Shown piece by piece: positions 14,626 through 23,497 of a stretch of DNA of 35,685 bases. How positions within the stretch are numbered: position 1 is the first letter of the stretch; the number at the start of each line of letters is the position of its first letter. Source of the DNA: CAYNST01 sp964641175 (GTDB lineage: Bacteria; Pseudomonadota; Gammaproteobacteria; Pseudomonadales; Cellvibrionaceae); assembly GCA_964641175.1 (NCBI GenBank), contig CAZXLJ010000022.1:1-35685 (forward strand), read 5' to 3'. The notes beneath the pieces were generated by a model, which was not told where the DNA came from, did not search any database, and worked only from the letters and a program-made list of their open reading frames with translations. Both the position numbers and the translations under genes were made by a program.

Positions 14626-16464
14626 ATGCGACCGCCGGTTAATCCACGACGATTTGCTCTTTTTTTAGCGCTGGCGGCAAGCAGCAGCGCCGCCGCCATG
14701 CCGCCTCACGCCATCCCCCCGGTCTCTCACCAGCTTAAAGACCCCAAGGCTGCCGACGTGACCGTAGTCGGGCATATTCTGGAACCTCGCAAGCTCAATA
14801 TCAAAAAAGTGGTTGAGCAGATTCGTTTGCCGCCGGGATTCGAAATTTCGGTTTTTGCGGAAGATCTGGTAAACCCGCGCATGCTGGCGGTAAGCGGCGA
14901 TGGAACCGTTTATGTTACCCGGCGCTCAGTTGGGGATGTGCTGATGCTGCGCGATAGCGACGGAGACGGGCGAGCGGATGAACAAAAAACGGTAGCGCGT
15001 CGACCCGGAATGCACGGAATCGCAATAAAAGATAACGATGTCTACCTGGTGACGGTCAACGAACTTTATAGAACGCGTATCGTGGACAAAGGCGCATTCG
15101 CACCTTTGGAGCTCGTGCTGGATGACCTTCCGGACGGTGGCCAGCATCCCAATCGCACCATTCAGGTGGGACCGGACGACCGGCTGTATCTGTCTGTAGG
15201 TTCTACGTGCAACGCTTGCGATGAAAGCAATCCGGAATCGGCTACCATGCTGCAGCTCAATCCTGATGGGAGCCAGCGGATAATTTTTGCTTCCGGCCTG
15301 CGCAATACGATTGGTTTTGCCTTCCATCCGGACTCTGGAGATCTGTTCGGCATGGATCATGGAATCGACTGGCTGGGAGACAACGAGCAGCACGAAGAGC
15401 TGAACAGGATCGTCAAAGGCAATCAGTACGGCTGGCCGTATGTCTATGACAACAGCAAATTCAATCCCCAGGATGAGCCCCCCGGTGATATTTCCCTGCG
15501 CGACTGGGCTCGCAAAAGTGTAGAACCGGTCGGTTATTACACACCTCATGCCGCTCCGATGCAGATGACGTTTTATTCTGGTGAACAATTTCCGGAAGAC
15601 TATCGCGGAGACGCATTTATCGCCATGCGAGGGTCCTGGAACCGCAAGCCACCGTCCGGATATGAAATCGTACGCGTGCGATTTAATGGCAGCAGCCCTT
15701 CCGGATTCGAAGCATTTGCCACTGGCTTTCTGCGCGACGTGAAAGGGGGCTGGGGTCACAAAGGCCGTCTCGCGGGACTCGCTCAGGCACAGGACGGCTC
15801 CCTGCTGGTGACTGACGACACCAACGGGGTTATTTACCGGATTGCGTATACGGGAAAAGCTCAACGACCCTCCAGGCCCAACCAGCCTACCAATGCGATG
15901 GGCGCCCAGATTCGGGTGAAGGACCAGGCGGTGAGTTCCCGCGCCGACTCACTGGAAGTTCTGGCGAAAAATGCGATGGGGGGGGAAGGGCCTGCGCTTC
16001 AGGTGTCGTCGCCAGCCTTTGAAAACGGGGGTCCGATTCCCGAACTTTTCACGGCCTATGGGGAGAATGTTTCGCCACCCCTTAGCTGGTCTGCCGGGCC
16101 GGAGGGCACCGTATCGTATGCCGTGATCATGGAGGACCCGGATGTTGCGGAAGATCCGCCATTTGTTCACTGGATGCTTTACAACATTCCCGCGCCCGTT
16201 ACGCGCATTCCGAAAGGTGTCCCCCAGGCGCCTCAGGTTCCGCAACCGCCGGATTCGTTGCAGGGCCGAAACGAGCGCGGCTCGGTTGGGTACTTTGGGC
16301 CGAAACCGCCGCCGGAAGATCCTGCCCATCATTATCATTTCCAGATTTTCGCGCTGGATACCGAACTCAAGGTTACCGCCCCCCTCACCCGTGACGAATT
16401 GCTGAAAGCCATGGAAGGTCATGTCCTTGCCACGGGTGAACTCGTAGGCACCTATGATCAATAG
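14626..16464 (+). CDS. PQQ-type sugar dehydrogenase fused to a PEBP (YbhB/YbcL) domain
   Basis: 612 residues with a signal peptide (residues 1-24, ending SSSAAA/MPP). Residues about 45-410 are a six-bladed propeller of the soluble glucose/sorbosone dehydrogenase family: LPPGFEISVFAEDLVNPRML, GMHGIAI, a Cys pair in STCNACDESNP, SGLRNTIGFAFHPDSGDLFG and RGSWNRKPPSGYE. These enzymes oxidise sugars with pyrroloquinoline quinone. After a linker, residues about 455-610 form a PEBP/Raf kinase inhibitor-like domain (DPDVAEDPPFVHWMLYNIPA, GYFGPKPP, HHYHFQIFALD). The reading frame is continuous, so this is a true fusion in the sequence given. GGAGA precedes the ATG. It should act in the periplasm. No PQQ synthesis gene is in the window. 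Confidence 0.87.
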   Translation: MRPPVNPRRFALFLALAASSSAAAMPPHAIPPVSHQLKDPKAADVTVVGHILEPRKLNIKKVVEQIRLPPGFEISVFAEDLVNPRMLAVSGDGTVYVTRRSVGDVLMLRDSDGDGRADEQKTVARRPGMHGIAIKDNDVYLVTVNELYRTRIVDKGAFAPLELVLDDLPDGGQHPNRTIQVGPDDRLYLSVGSTCNACDESNPESATMLQLNPDGSQRIIFASGLRNTIGFAFHPDSGDLFGMDHGIDWLGDNEQHEELNRIVKGNQYGWPYVYDNSKFNPQDEPPGDISLRDWARKSVEPVGYYTPHAAPMQMTFYSGEQFPEDYRGDAFIAMRGSWNRKPPSGYEIVRVRFNGSSPSGFEAFATGFLRDVKGGWGHKGRLAGLAQAQDGSLLVTDDTNGVIYRIAYTGKAQRPSRPNQPTNAMGAQIRVKDQAVSSRADSLEVLAKNAMGGEGPALQVSSPAFENGGPIPELFTAYGENVSPPLSWSAGPEGTVSYAVIMEDPDVAEDPPFVHWMLYNIPAPVTRIPKGVPQAPQVPQPPDSLQGRNERGSVGYFGPKPPPEDPAHHYHFQIFALDTELKVTAPLTRDELLKAMEGHVLATGELVGTYDQ

Positions 16465-16513
16465 GCGCTTGTATCGCAGCTAAAGAAAAGCTGCTGAAAA
16501 ATCCGGGAATTCT

Positions 16514-16774
16514 ATGGCCAGTCAAGATAATGAAAGCAAGCACGCGCGTATTTCTACCGGCAAGAGCGGGGGCCTCGAAACGCCGGAGCGCGATTTGACG
16601 CTAACTCGCAAGGATGCGAAGGCGGGCGCTCCGGCGGACGAATCGGTGGGCGGAGAAGAAGATCCCGGAGCGGGTCTTGAGTTCCTCGTCAAGCGTGATG
16701 ATTTTCACGAGGACTCTGACAAACCGCATCCGGCAGGGAGAGAACGGGCGGACCACCGGAAAACCCAGGATTAA
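16514..16774 (+). CDS. Small hydrophilic unassigned protein
   Basis: An 86-residue, highly charged, probably disordered protein (Gly, Glu, Asp, Lys and Arg rich; EESVGGEEDPGAG-like composition) with no Cys, membrane segment or motif I know. CGGGAA lies about 6 nt before the ATG. It is followed 17 bp later by the DUF72 gene and probably shares its transcript. Composition recalls small hydrophilic stress proteins, but no function can be assigned. Confidence 0.6.
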   Translation: MASQDNESKHARISTGKSGGLETPERDLTLTRKDAKAGAPADESVGGEEDPGAGLEFLVKRDDFHEDSDKPHPAGRERADHRKTQD

Positions 16775-16791
16775 ATGAATGGTAAGCGGCG

Positions 16792-17520
16792 GTGACTATC
16801 TATATAGGCACTTCGGGCTGGAGTTACGATCACTGGCAGTCCGTCCTCTACCCCCCGGGGACCGACCCGTGGTCCCGTTTGCCGTTTTATCTGCCGCATT
16901 TCAATAGCGTCGAGTTAAACAGCAGCTTTTACCGCTGGCCTAAAAATGAAAGATTTCGCCGGCTTCATGCGCGTTTACCCGAGGGGTTCATCCTGAGTGT
17001 GAAGGCGGCCCGGGGATTGACACATGGCAAGAAGCTGTACGCCCCGGAACAGTGGATTGAGCGATTCAGGATGTGCTGGCACGAGCTGTCTGGAAGTCGT
17101 GGCGTGCTCCTGCTGCAACTTCCGCCAACGCTCGAATATGACTGGCCGCGTCTGAACTATCTGCTGCAACTGGTGCCGCCCTGGATGCGTACTGCATTTG
17201 AGTTTCGGCACAGCAGCTGGAACCGGCCGGAAACATTCGAACTGCTCGAACGCTGGGGGGCCGCCTACTGCGTAATGAGCGGCGCCGGTTTGCCCTGCAT
17301 ATTGCAGGCGACGACGGGCTTCGTTTATGTCCGGCTTCACGGGCCTGATCACAATCACCTTTATGGTGGATCCTACACCGACGCGGACCTGCAATGGTGG
17401 GCTCACAGAATTCGGGAATGGGCCGGTCAAGGGCGAGATGTGTTCGCTTATTTCAATAACGACGGAGGAGGGCACGCGGTTAGAAACGCAATGCGGCTAC
17501 GCGATCTCACGTGTTGCTGA
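16792..17520 (+). CDS. DUF72 family protein (YecE-like)
   Basis: 242 residues beginning with the family motif IYIGTSGWSYDHW (residues 2-14), then FNSVELNSSFYRWP, GFILSVKAARGLTHGKKL and RGVLLLQLPP. Later come AFEFRHSSWN and a C-terminal FAYFNNDGGGHAVRNA. DUF72 proteins adopt a TIM-barrel fold and their activity is not established. The start is GTG at 16792 with a weak purine-rich site before it; it gives the expected family N-terminus with no extra residues. It stands in the stress/NHEJ neighbourhood together with the hemerythrin gene, as often seen in Proteobacteria (general recollection). Confidence 0.9.
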   Translation: MTIYIGTSGWSYDHWQSVLYPPGTDPWSRLPFYLPHFNSVELNSSFYRWPKNERFRRLHARLPEGFILSVKAARGLTHGKKLYAPEQWIERFRMCWHELSGSRGVLLLQLPPTLEYDWPRLNYLLQLVPPWMRTAFEFRHSSWNRPETFELLERWGAAYCVMSGAGLPCILQATTGFVYVRLHGPDHNHLYGGSYTDADLQWWAHRIREWAGQGRDVFAYFNNDGGGHAVRNAMRLRDLTCC

Positions 17521-17606
17521 GAGATACTCTGCGGGGGCGATGGCACGCGCCTTGCTCGGGCCATGCAACAGTGAACACTCAATCAATAAAACAGGGGAAT
17601 AAAGGT

Positions 17607-18062
17607 ATGGCTATTAACGCAATAGATCTGCTGAAAGAAGATCATAAAAAAGTGAATGGTCTGCTCTCTCAGCTGATGGATACGACTTCTCGTGCAAAAA
17701 AATCTCGCCTCGAGCTACTCCAGGAAATTGCCGATGAACTGAGAGTTCATACGCAGTTAGAAGAACAGGTTTTCTACCCCGCCTTCAAAGAAGCGGGAAA
17801 GAAAGAAGAAACAGACATGTATTTCGAAGCCAAGGAGGAGCACAAGGCTTTGGAAGAGACCGTGATTCCTGACCTGGAAAATACCGAGGTCGATTCAGAG
17901 GCGTTCGCGGGTCGCGCCAAAGTGCTGTCCGAGATGGTGAAGCATCACGTGCAGGAAGAAGAAAAGGAAATGTTCGTCAAGGCACGGAAACTTCTGACCG
18001 ACGCGCAGTTACAGGAGCTGGGCGAAAAAATGCTCGAACTTAAAAAGAAACTGACCAATTAA
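17607..18062 (+). CDS. Hemerythrin-domain protein
   Basis: A 151-residue four-helix protein with the di-iron ligand pattern of hemerythrin-like domains: His13 (KEDHKKV), His48 and Glu52 (HTQLE), His79 (KEEHKAL) and His114 with Glu118 (HVQEEE). Such cytoplasmic proteins bind O2 or NO or respond to oxidative stress; which applies here is not visible. The start at 17607 follows AGGGGAATAAAGG and matches the family N-terminus (MAINAIDLLKEDH). The gene is richer in A+T than its neighbours. No T-tract terminator follows; a perfect hairpin lies at 18191-18212. Confidence 0.92.
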   Translation: MAINAIDLLKEDHKKVNGLLSQLMDTTSRAKKSRLELLQEIADELRVHTQLEEQVFYPAFKEAGKKEETDMYFEAKEEHKALEETVIPDLENTEVDSEAFAGRAKVLSEMVKHHVQEEEKEMFVKARKLLTDAQLQELGEKMLELKKKLTN

Positions 18063-18439
18063 AACAGGTGCATCGGCATAGGGTCGTTCCTGTGTCGATG
18101 CAACCTCCGAACAAATTCAATATTTTCCATGAAATTAATTCCCTGAAAGTCTCCCTTCTTATAAACCTTACATATCAAGTTTGTAAAATAGATCAGGCGG
18201 GATCGCCTGATCAGGCTCGGTTTAACAAACTCTCGGTTATTTAGCGCGGCAATCATCTTTATTGCTGCTCCAACCAGCTTCATTGCTGCTTCAACCAGAT
18301 TCGCGATTACCCAGAATATTTCTGATACTTGGTCCGCTTTTCGCTTTTGTAATGGCACATCGGGCAGGCGCAAGCTGCCGACGACACTGTGAGTTCGCAG
18401 CGTCGTATCGCTTCACCAAGTCTTAAGACCGGAGGATTT
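18063..18439. other. Intergenic region with hairpins, no credible gene
   Basis: 377 bp between hemerythrin and the three-gene membrane cluster. GATCAGGCG (18191-18199) pairs perfectly with CGCCTGATC (18204-18212) over a 4-nt loop; no T-tract follows, so it may be a weak terminator or an operator. A near-duplicated ATTGCTGCTxCAACCAG occurs twice around 18260-18298. A minus-strand open frame here (18059-18373) has no ribosome-binding site or family likeness. Confidence 0.5.
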
Positions 18440-19129
18440 ATGGATTCTTACACAGATAACAATACCAACAGTACTGGCGCTATCGGCACTACCAATAACC
18501 CGGGTGGCACGACTGCCCAGTCGGATTTGAAATCCAGACTCAAAGAAGACGCGAGAGCGTCCAAAGAACAGATTTCGCAAAACGTACGTGCGGCGGGAGA
18601 AGAAGCTAAAAAGGAATCAGAAAAAAAACTGGGCACTGCCAAAGATACGGCGGCCGGTACCATGGATGACTTGTCTCGCGCTGCGGAGTCTGCAGCCCGT
18701 ACATTGCAGGATGAAAACCACGAAAGCCTTTCCCACTATGTTTCCGATATTGCACATTACGTCAGCAGTGTTGCCAGCAGTCTGCGCAGCAAGAATACGG
18801 ACGAACTCATCAACGACGCAAAGCGGATGGCGCGCGAGAACCCGGCCCTTTTCATCGCGGGCAGTGTTGCCATCGGGCTGGGTATTGCGCGGCTTGCTAA
18901 ATCCGGGTCCAGTTCCAGCAAGCAATACGATACCCGGAATGAATATGGCAGTGGAATCTCCAGCGAATATGGTCAAAGCACCCGCTACGGTCGCGACAGC
19001 AGCGATTCACTGAGTCAGCCTTCTGCTTCAACGTCCTCCTCGTCCAGTGATTATCAGGCAAGTCGTCCGGATCTGGATAAGCCTTCGAAAAGTTACACCA
19101 CCAGCGAGTCTCTGATCGATCGTTTCTAG
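18440..19129 (+). CDS. DUF883-like, C-terminally anchored stress protein
   Basis: 229 residues. A Ser/Thr/Asn-rich start is followed by a charged amphipathic helical stretch (about residues 30-115, Lys/Glu/Ala-rich, LEA/apolipoprotein-like) and a membrane segment (about 132-150, LFIAGSVAIGLGIARLA) after an ENPA motif typical of DUF883/ElaB-type proteins. A Ser-rich tail with SSSSSDY closes it. GGAGG sits 5-9 nt before ATG. It is first in a three-gene run with a holin-like protein and a DUF3618 protein, a combination known from many Proteobacteria and usually linked to envelope or nutrient stress. Molecular function is not known. Confidence 0.75.
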   Translation: MDSYTDNNTNSTGAIGTTNNPGGTTAQSDLKSRLKEDARASKEQISQNVRAAGEEAKKESEKKLGTAKDTAAGTMDDLSRAAESAARTLQDENHESLSHYVSDIAHYVSSVASSLRSKNTDELINDAKRMARENPALFIAGSVAIGLGIARLAKSGSSSSKQYDTRNEYGSGISSEYGQSTRYGRDSSDSLSQPSASTSSSSSDYQASRPDLDKPSKSYTTSESLIDRF

Positions 19130-19163
19130 AACACCAACCTGTTAACGCTGAAGGAGTTACGTT

Positions 19164-19586
19164 ATGAATATTGAAGAGAGATCCACAGTGCCCCTTAAAG
19201 ACTCGCGCAACGATGCATCCGTTGCGAGCCTGATCCGTCAACTGGCAGATGACGTCACCAGTATTTTCACCAAGGAAATTACTTTGGCGAAAACGGAAGT
19301 TTTTGAAAATATCAAGGAAATGAAAAACGGTGCAGTCAGCACGGCGTCCGGTGCCTTCGTGTTGTATGCCGGTGTCCTCACGTTGATTGCTGCTGCTGTA
19401 CTGGGTCTGGGGACCATGATGGATATGTGGCTGGCCGCGCTCATCGTTGGAGGTGCCGTCAGTATCATCGGGTTCGCCATGCTGGGGGCTGGTAAAAAGA
19501 AACTGGACGCCGCAGCAATGCGTCCAGACCGCACCATTAATTCCGTCAAGAAAACCCAGCACACTGCCAAAGGAGCCTTGTCATGA
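19164..19586 (+). CDS. Phage-holin-family (putative Actinobacteriophage holin III-like) membrane protein
   Basis: A 140-residue protein with an amphipathic N-terminal helix (SLIRQLADDVTSIFTKEITLAKTEVFENIKEMK). Two membrane segments follow (about residues 63-85, VLYAGVLTLIAAAVLGLGTMM, and 90-109, LAALIVGGAVSIIGFAMLG) and then a short basic tail. This is the layout of the 'phage holin family protein' that accompanies DUF3618 genes in bacterial genomes; it is not evidence of a prophage. AAGGAG precedes the ATG, and the stop overlaps the next start (ATGA), so the two are translationally coupled. Confidence 0.82.
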   Translation: MNIEERSTVPLKDSRNDASVASLIRQLADDVTSIFTKEITLAKTEVFENIKEMKNGAVSTASGAFVLYAGVLTLIAAAVLGLGTMMDMWLAALIVGGAVSIIGFAMLGAGKKKLDAAAMRPDRTINSVKKTQHTAKGALS

Positions 19587-20497
19587 GTAGCCGTGACCAC
19601 ACAAACGACCGCATTGATGACATAGAAAGGGACATCGATCGTGACAGGAACCACCTGAGCCAGACAATCAGCGCGCTTGAAGACAAACTGTCACCGGGGC
19701 AAATTTTCGATCAGGTGTGGAGTTATGCCCGCCGCAACGGAGGCACTTTCTCAGACAACCTTGTGCGTACAGTCTCAAATAATCCGGTGCCCGTAATCAT
19801 GACCGCCGTGGGTATTGCCTGGATGGCGATGGGTCGCAGTCGCGATGACTATCGTGAGGAAGCATGGTATAGCGAAGACAGTGATTACCCCACGCGCGCC
19901 AGCTATGGGGTGGATCCGGCCTATGACGAAGATATCTATGATGAAGATATCCAGGAGTTGTACGGAGACAGCGGCTATGTTGACAACGCATTCGGAAGCA
20001 GCGCTACAACGACATCGTCCCTGGCCGGATCAACGGCGGAGAGCACTACGGACAAGGCCCGCCAAAAGGTGAAAGGCCTGAAGGACGACTTGAGCAGCAA
20101 GGCGCGCCATGCCCGGGACGGGGCAAGCGAGTCCTTGCATAGAGCCGGGGACAAGGCTCGTCATTTGTCTCGAGACGCCCGTCGATCCGCACAGCAGGCC
20201 CGGGAAAGAAGCCGGCGGCAGTGGCAGCAGGCTTCCCATGGTGCCAGGGACTTTTTCGAAGCCAATCCTCTGGCCATTGGGGCCGCGGCTCTGGCGGTAG
20301 GTGCGCTGCTTGGCGCGGCGTTGCCGGAGACCGAAGCCGAGAAGCGATTGCTGGGAGAAAAGGGCGAGCACCTAAAAGACAAGGCAAAATCTCTGGTTGA
20401 ATCTTCCGTGAATGATCTCACCCAGGCCGGCAAAGCTGGCGCCCGGGCGGTCAAGGAAAATCTTCAGTCCAGCAGTACCCTCCAGGGGCGTGCCTGA
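19583..20497 (+). CDS. DUF3618 domain membrane protein
   Basis: 304 residues. The N-terminus has the DUF3618 pattern (DIERDIDRDRNHLSQTISAL then EDKLSPGQ, residues 12-40). A first membrane segment follows (about 70-88, NPVPVIMTAVGIAWMAMG), then an acidic Tyr/Asp-rich loop, a long Lys/Arg/Ala-rich helix (about 150-220, coiled-coil or LEA-like), a second membrane segment (about 228-250, NPLAIGAAALAVGALLGAALP) and a charged C-terminal helix. It probably works with the two genes before it at the inner membrane. A strong terminator ends the run at 20537-20569. Confidence 0.83.
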   Translation: MSSRDHTNDRIDDIERDIDRDRNHLSQTISALEDKLSPGQIFDQVWSYARRNGGTFSDNLVRTVSNNPVPVIMTAVGIAWMAMGRSRDDYREEAWYSEDSDYPTRASYGVDPAYDEDIYDEDIQELYGDSGYVDNAFGSSATTTSSLAGSTAESTTDKARQKVKGLKDDLSSKARHARDGASESLHRAGDKARHLSRDARRSAQQARERSRRQWQQASHGARDFFEANPLAIGAAALAVGALLGAALPETEAEKRLLGEKGEHLKDKAKSLVESSVNDLTQAGKAGARAVKENLQSSSTLQGRA

Positions 20498-20536
20498 TCC
20501 TCAACGCACTGGGCCACTCAAGTAGTGCTTCGACCT

Positions 20537-20569
20537 AAGCACTTCGGGAAATCCCGAAGTGCTTTTTTT
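20537..20569 (+). terminator. Rho-independent terminator
   Basis: AAGCACTTCGGG (20537-20548) pairs with CCCGAAGTGCTT (20553-20564) over a 4-nt loop and runs into TTTTTT. It lies 40 bp after the DUF3618 stop. Confidence 0.95.
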
Positions 20570-20760
20570 ATCCCGCCCGTCCTTCTGGATGGAAGCGGAA
20601 AAGCTTGCTATTGAGCAATATCTGGCCAACCTCGTTGTAAGAATTACACCTGGGCGTCATTGGGTGCCGCGCAGGTCTCGTCGTTTGAAATTCAGACAAT
20701 CGGTTCAATAATTGCACTGTGGCTGTCAGAGTCGGTAGGGCTGGCAGGCAGGGGTGCTCC

Positions 20761-23466
20761 ATGAGTCTTGATGTCTACAATAAAAAACGCGATTTCAACC
20801 ATACGCCTGAACCACGAGGAGAGAAATCGGACCTTCGCAAAGGCGGGCATGCCTATGTCATTCAGAAACATGAGGCAAGCCATCTGCATTACGATTTCCG
20901 TCTGGAAGTGGACGGGGTACTCAAAAGCTGGGCGGTCCCCAAAGGTCCAAGCCTGAACCCGGGCGATAAGCGATTGGCCATGCAGACGGAGGATCATCCT
21001 CTTGATTACGGCAATTTCGAAGGCATTATTCCTGCGCCGGGTTATGGCGCTGGCACGGTCATGTTGTGGGATACCGGCGAGTGGGAGCCAGAAGGCGACG
21101 AGGCGAAAAATCTGGAAAAGGGTAAGCTGGATTTTTCCCTCCACGGCAAGCGTTTGAAAGGTCAATGGTCGCTGGTACGAATGCACGGTCGCAAGACCAC
21201 CGGCAAGGAATGGTTGCTTATAAAGCGTCACGACCGATACGCAAGCGAAGAGGACGTCACGGCGCGCTATGAGCGCAGTGTCACCAGTCGGCGAGCCATG
21301 CAGACCATCGCGCGCGAGGGCGCTGTTCTTGGGAATGGGACACAAAAGCAGGATCAGAAAAGCGCGGCGTCCAGCGCTGAGAAAGCCGCCGGTCGACGTA
21401 AATCTGCCGCGAAATCAGCGAGTGACAAGCAGGGCATTACCAAAAGCAGCCGCCCCGGCGGCGGAAAAAACTCAACTGGCAAGCATCGTGCGGAGACCCC
21501 CAAAAGCGCGGCAACCGGCAAGGGAAATAATCCCCGTCAGCCCAAGCCGCGCGGCACCCGTGCCCGTGTTAAAGATGCTTCAGCCGAGTTGACCGGGGTG
21601 CTCGCCAAAGATCCGGATGTCACCCACGGCGCCATGCCGGAAGACGTGAAGCCTCAGTTAGCCACCCTGGTACCCGCGGTGCCGGAGAGCGAGGACTGGC
21701 TACATGAGATCAAATACGATGGCTATCGTCTGCTCGTGCATAAAGAGCGCTCCACGCGACTGCTGACCCGCAATCACAAGGACTGGACCCATAAATTCGC
21801 CGATCTCGCGGCGGCCTTCGATACCTTGCCCCCCTGCATTCTGGACGGAGAACTGGTTTATCTGGACCGGGATGGCGTGTCACGTTTTGAAGGATTGCAG
21901 CAAGCTCTTCAGGCGGAGACGACCCAGAGTCTCATCCTCTATCTGTTCGACCTGATTTACTTCAACGGGTACGATCTTCGACAGGCTCCCCAGAGGGAGC
22001 GTAAGCAATATCTGGAAGCGGTAGTGCGCCTGATATCCCACCCCGCCGTTCGCTACAGCGAACATATAGAAGGCCGGGGAGAACAGGTGTTGCGGCAGGC
22101 CTGTGAGCATGGTCTGGAGGGAATTATCAGCAAAGAGGCAAATGGCCGGTATAGATCCGCCCGCAGCCGCCAGTGGCTGAAAATCAAATGCAACCGTCGG
22201 CAGGAATTCGTAGTGGCCGGCTTCACCGCCGGAGCCGGAAGCCGTCAGGGGTTCGGCGCGCTGCTGTTGGGTTTTTACGAAGGCGGGCGGCTCATGTACG
22301 CGGGCAAAGTGGGCACCGGCTTCGATACGCAGACCCTAAATTCTCTGCGCAAAGAACTGGATGCCATCAAGCGCAAACGCTCCGCTCTATCGGAGTCAAT
22401 CACGGAGCCGGGCGCGGTCTGGGTCAAACCCCTGCTGGTGGCGGAGATCGAGTTCACCGAATGGACCTCGGCCAACAGGCTGCGGCACCCGGTGTTTCTG
22501 GGGCTGAGGCGCGACAAGGACGCACGCGATGTCGTGCGGGAAGTGCCGGAGGTTTTCCGCAGGGCCGGCCCCCCGGAATCCGCGGCCCAAGCGCAGATCG
22601 AAATTTCCCACCCTGACAAGGTGCTCTACCCCAGGACGGGAATCACCAAGCAGGAACTGGCGGAATACTACGTGAAGGTGGCGCAGCACATGCTGCCCTA
22701 TGTTGCGGGGCGTCCGCTGTCGCTGGTGCGCTGTCCCCATGGACATACCGGACACTGCTTTTTCCAGAAGCATCCTTCTGAGGGGTTCGGCGCTGCCGTC
22801 CAACTGGTTGAAATTCCGGAGAAATCCGGTAGCGGGACCTATGCCTACGTCGAAGATGTCGCCGGTTTGATTGAACTGGTGCAGATGGGCACGCTGGAAA
22901 TTCACGCCTGGGGGAGCAGCATCAGGCAGCTGGAGAAACCGGACCTGCTGGTATTCGACCTTGACCCCGATGAAGGTGTCTCCTGGAATGAGGTGAAAGA
23001 CAGCGCCCTCTATCTGAAAGACGTACTGGAAGATCTGGGACTGGTCAGCTTCCTGCGGACCACGGGGGGCAAGGGCTTGCATCTGGTGGTCCCGGTTACC
23101 CGACGGCAGGATTGGGACGACGCCAAGGCATTCTGCAAGGCAGTGGCAGAATTTGCGGTCACGCGGCAGCCCGAGCGCTATATTGCGACTGCCAGCAAAG
23201 CCCAGCGCAAAAACAAGATTTTTATTGATTACCTGCGCAATGGACGGGGCTCAACGAGCGTGTGCAGCTATTCCACCCGCAGCCGGGATGGTGCGCCCGT
23301 GGCAATGCCTTTGAGGTGGCCGGAACTGAAAACGCTCAAATCCTCTCAGGCGTTCACTGTGCGTACGATCGACCGGCGCCTGTCGGGGCTGGCAGCAGAT
23401 CCCTGGGAGGGTTTCTTTGATCTGCGTCAGTCAATCACGAAGCGTATGTGGAACAAGCTGGGTTGA
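20761..23466 (+). CDS. ligD: LigD: phosphoesterase-ligase-polymerase of NHEJ
   Basis: A 901-residue multifunctional ATP-dependent DNA ligase with all three domains in the Pseudomonas order. The 3'-phosphoesterase covers about residues 1-170 (KRDFNHTPEP, SHLHYDFRLE with His42). A basic Lys/Ser/Ala-rich linker follows (about 195-285). The ligase covers about 300-590, with adenylated Lys318 in EIKYDGYR and an LIKRH/WLKIKC pair. The primase-polymerase covers about 615-880, with metal-binding Asp733/Asp735 in FDLDPDEG and a later FIDYLRNGRG. All key residues I can check are present. The start at 20761 gives the family MSLxxYxxKRDF N-terminus; the frame is open 14 codons further upstream. With the two Ku proteins at 9372-11371 it makes a complete NHEJ set. 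It converges with the c-di-GMP signalling gene 31 bp away. Confidence 0.96.
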   Translation: MSLDVYNKKRDFNHTPEPRGEKSDLRKGGHAYVIQKHEASHLHYDFRLEVDGVLKSWAVPKGPSLNPGDKRLAMQTEDHPLDYGNFEGIIPAPGYGAGTVMLWDTGEWEPEGDEAKNLEKGKLDFSLHGKRLKGQWSLVRMHGRKTTGKEWLLIKRHDRYASEEDVTARYERSVTSRRAMQTIAREGAVLGNGTQKQDQKSAASSAEKAAGRRKSAAKSASDKQGITKSSRPGGGKNSTGKHRAETPKSAATGKGNNPRQPKPRGTRARVKDASAELTGVLAKDPDVTHGAMPEDVKPQLATLVPAVPESEDWLHEIKYDGYRLLVHKERSTRLLTRNHKDWTHKFADLAAAFDTLPPCILDGELVYLDRDGVSRFEGLQQALQAETTQSLILYLFDLIYFNGYDLRQAPQRERKQYLEAVVRLISHPAVRYSEHIEGRGEQVLRQACEHGLEGIISKEANGRYRSARSRQWLKIKCNRRQEFVVAGFTAGAGSRQGFGALLLGFYEGGRLMYAGKVGTGFDTQTLNSLRKELDAIKRKRSALSESITEPGAVWVKPLLVAEIEFTEWTSANRLRHPVFLGLRRDKDARDVVREVPEVFRRAGPPESAAQAQIEISHPDKVLYPRTGITKQELAEYYVKVAQHMLPYVAGRPLSLVRCPHGHTGHCFFQKHPSEGFGAAVQLVEIPEKSGSGTYAYVEDVAGLIELVQMGTLEIHAWGSSIRQLEKPDLLVFDLDPDEGVSWNEVKDSALYLKDVLEDLGLVSFLRTTGGKGLHLVVPVTRRQDWDDAKAFCKAVAEFAVTRQPERYIATASKAQRKNKIFIDYLRNGRGSTSVCSYSTRSRDGAPVAMPLRWPELKTLKSSQAFTVRTIDRRLSGLAADPWEGFFDLRQSITKRMWNKLG

Positions 23467-23497
23467 ATCCGCGGACAGAAGGAGAAAACCCGGATAT

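Noticed and set aside
18059..18373. Minus-strand open frame of 104 residues after the hemerythrin gene
   Set aside because: No ribosome-binding site, no family likeness, overlaps hairpins and the hemerythrin stop.
19164..19586. Prophage remnant suggested by a holin-like protein
   Set aside because: This holin-family protein regularly accompanies DUF3618 genes in bacteria; no other phage gene is present.
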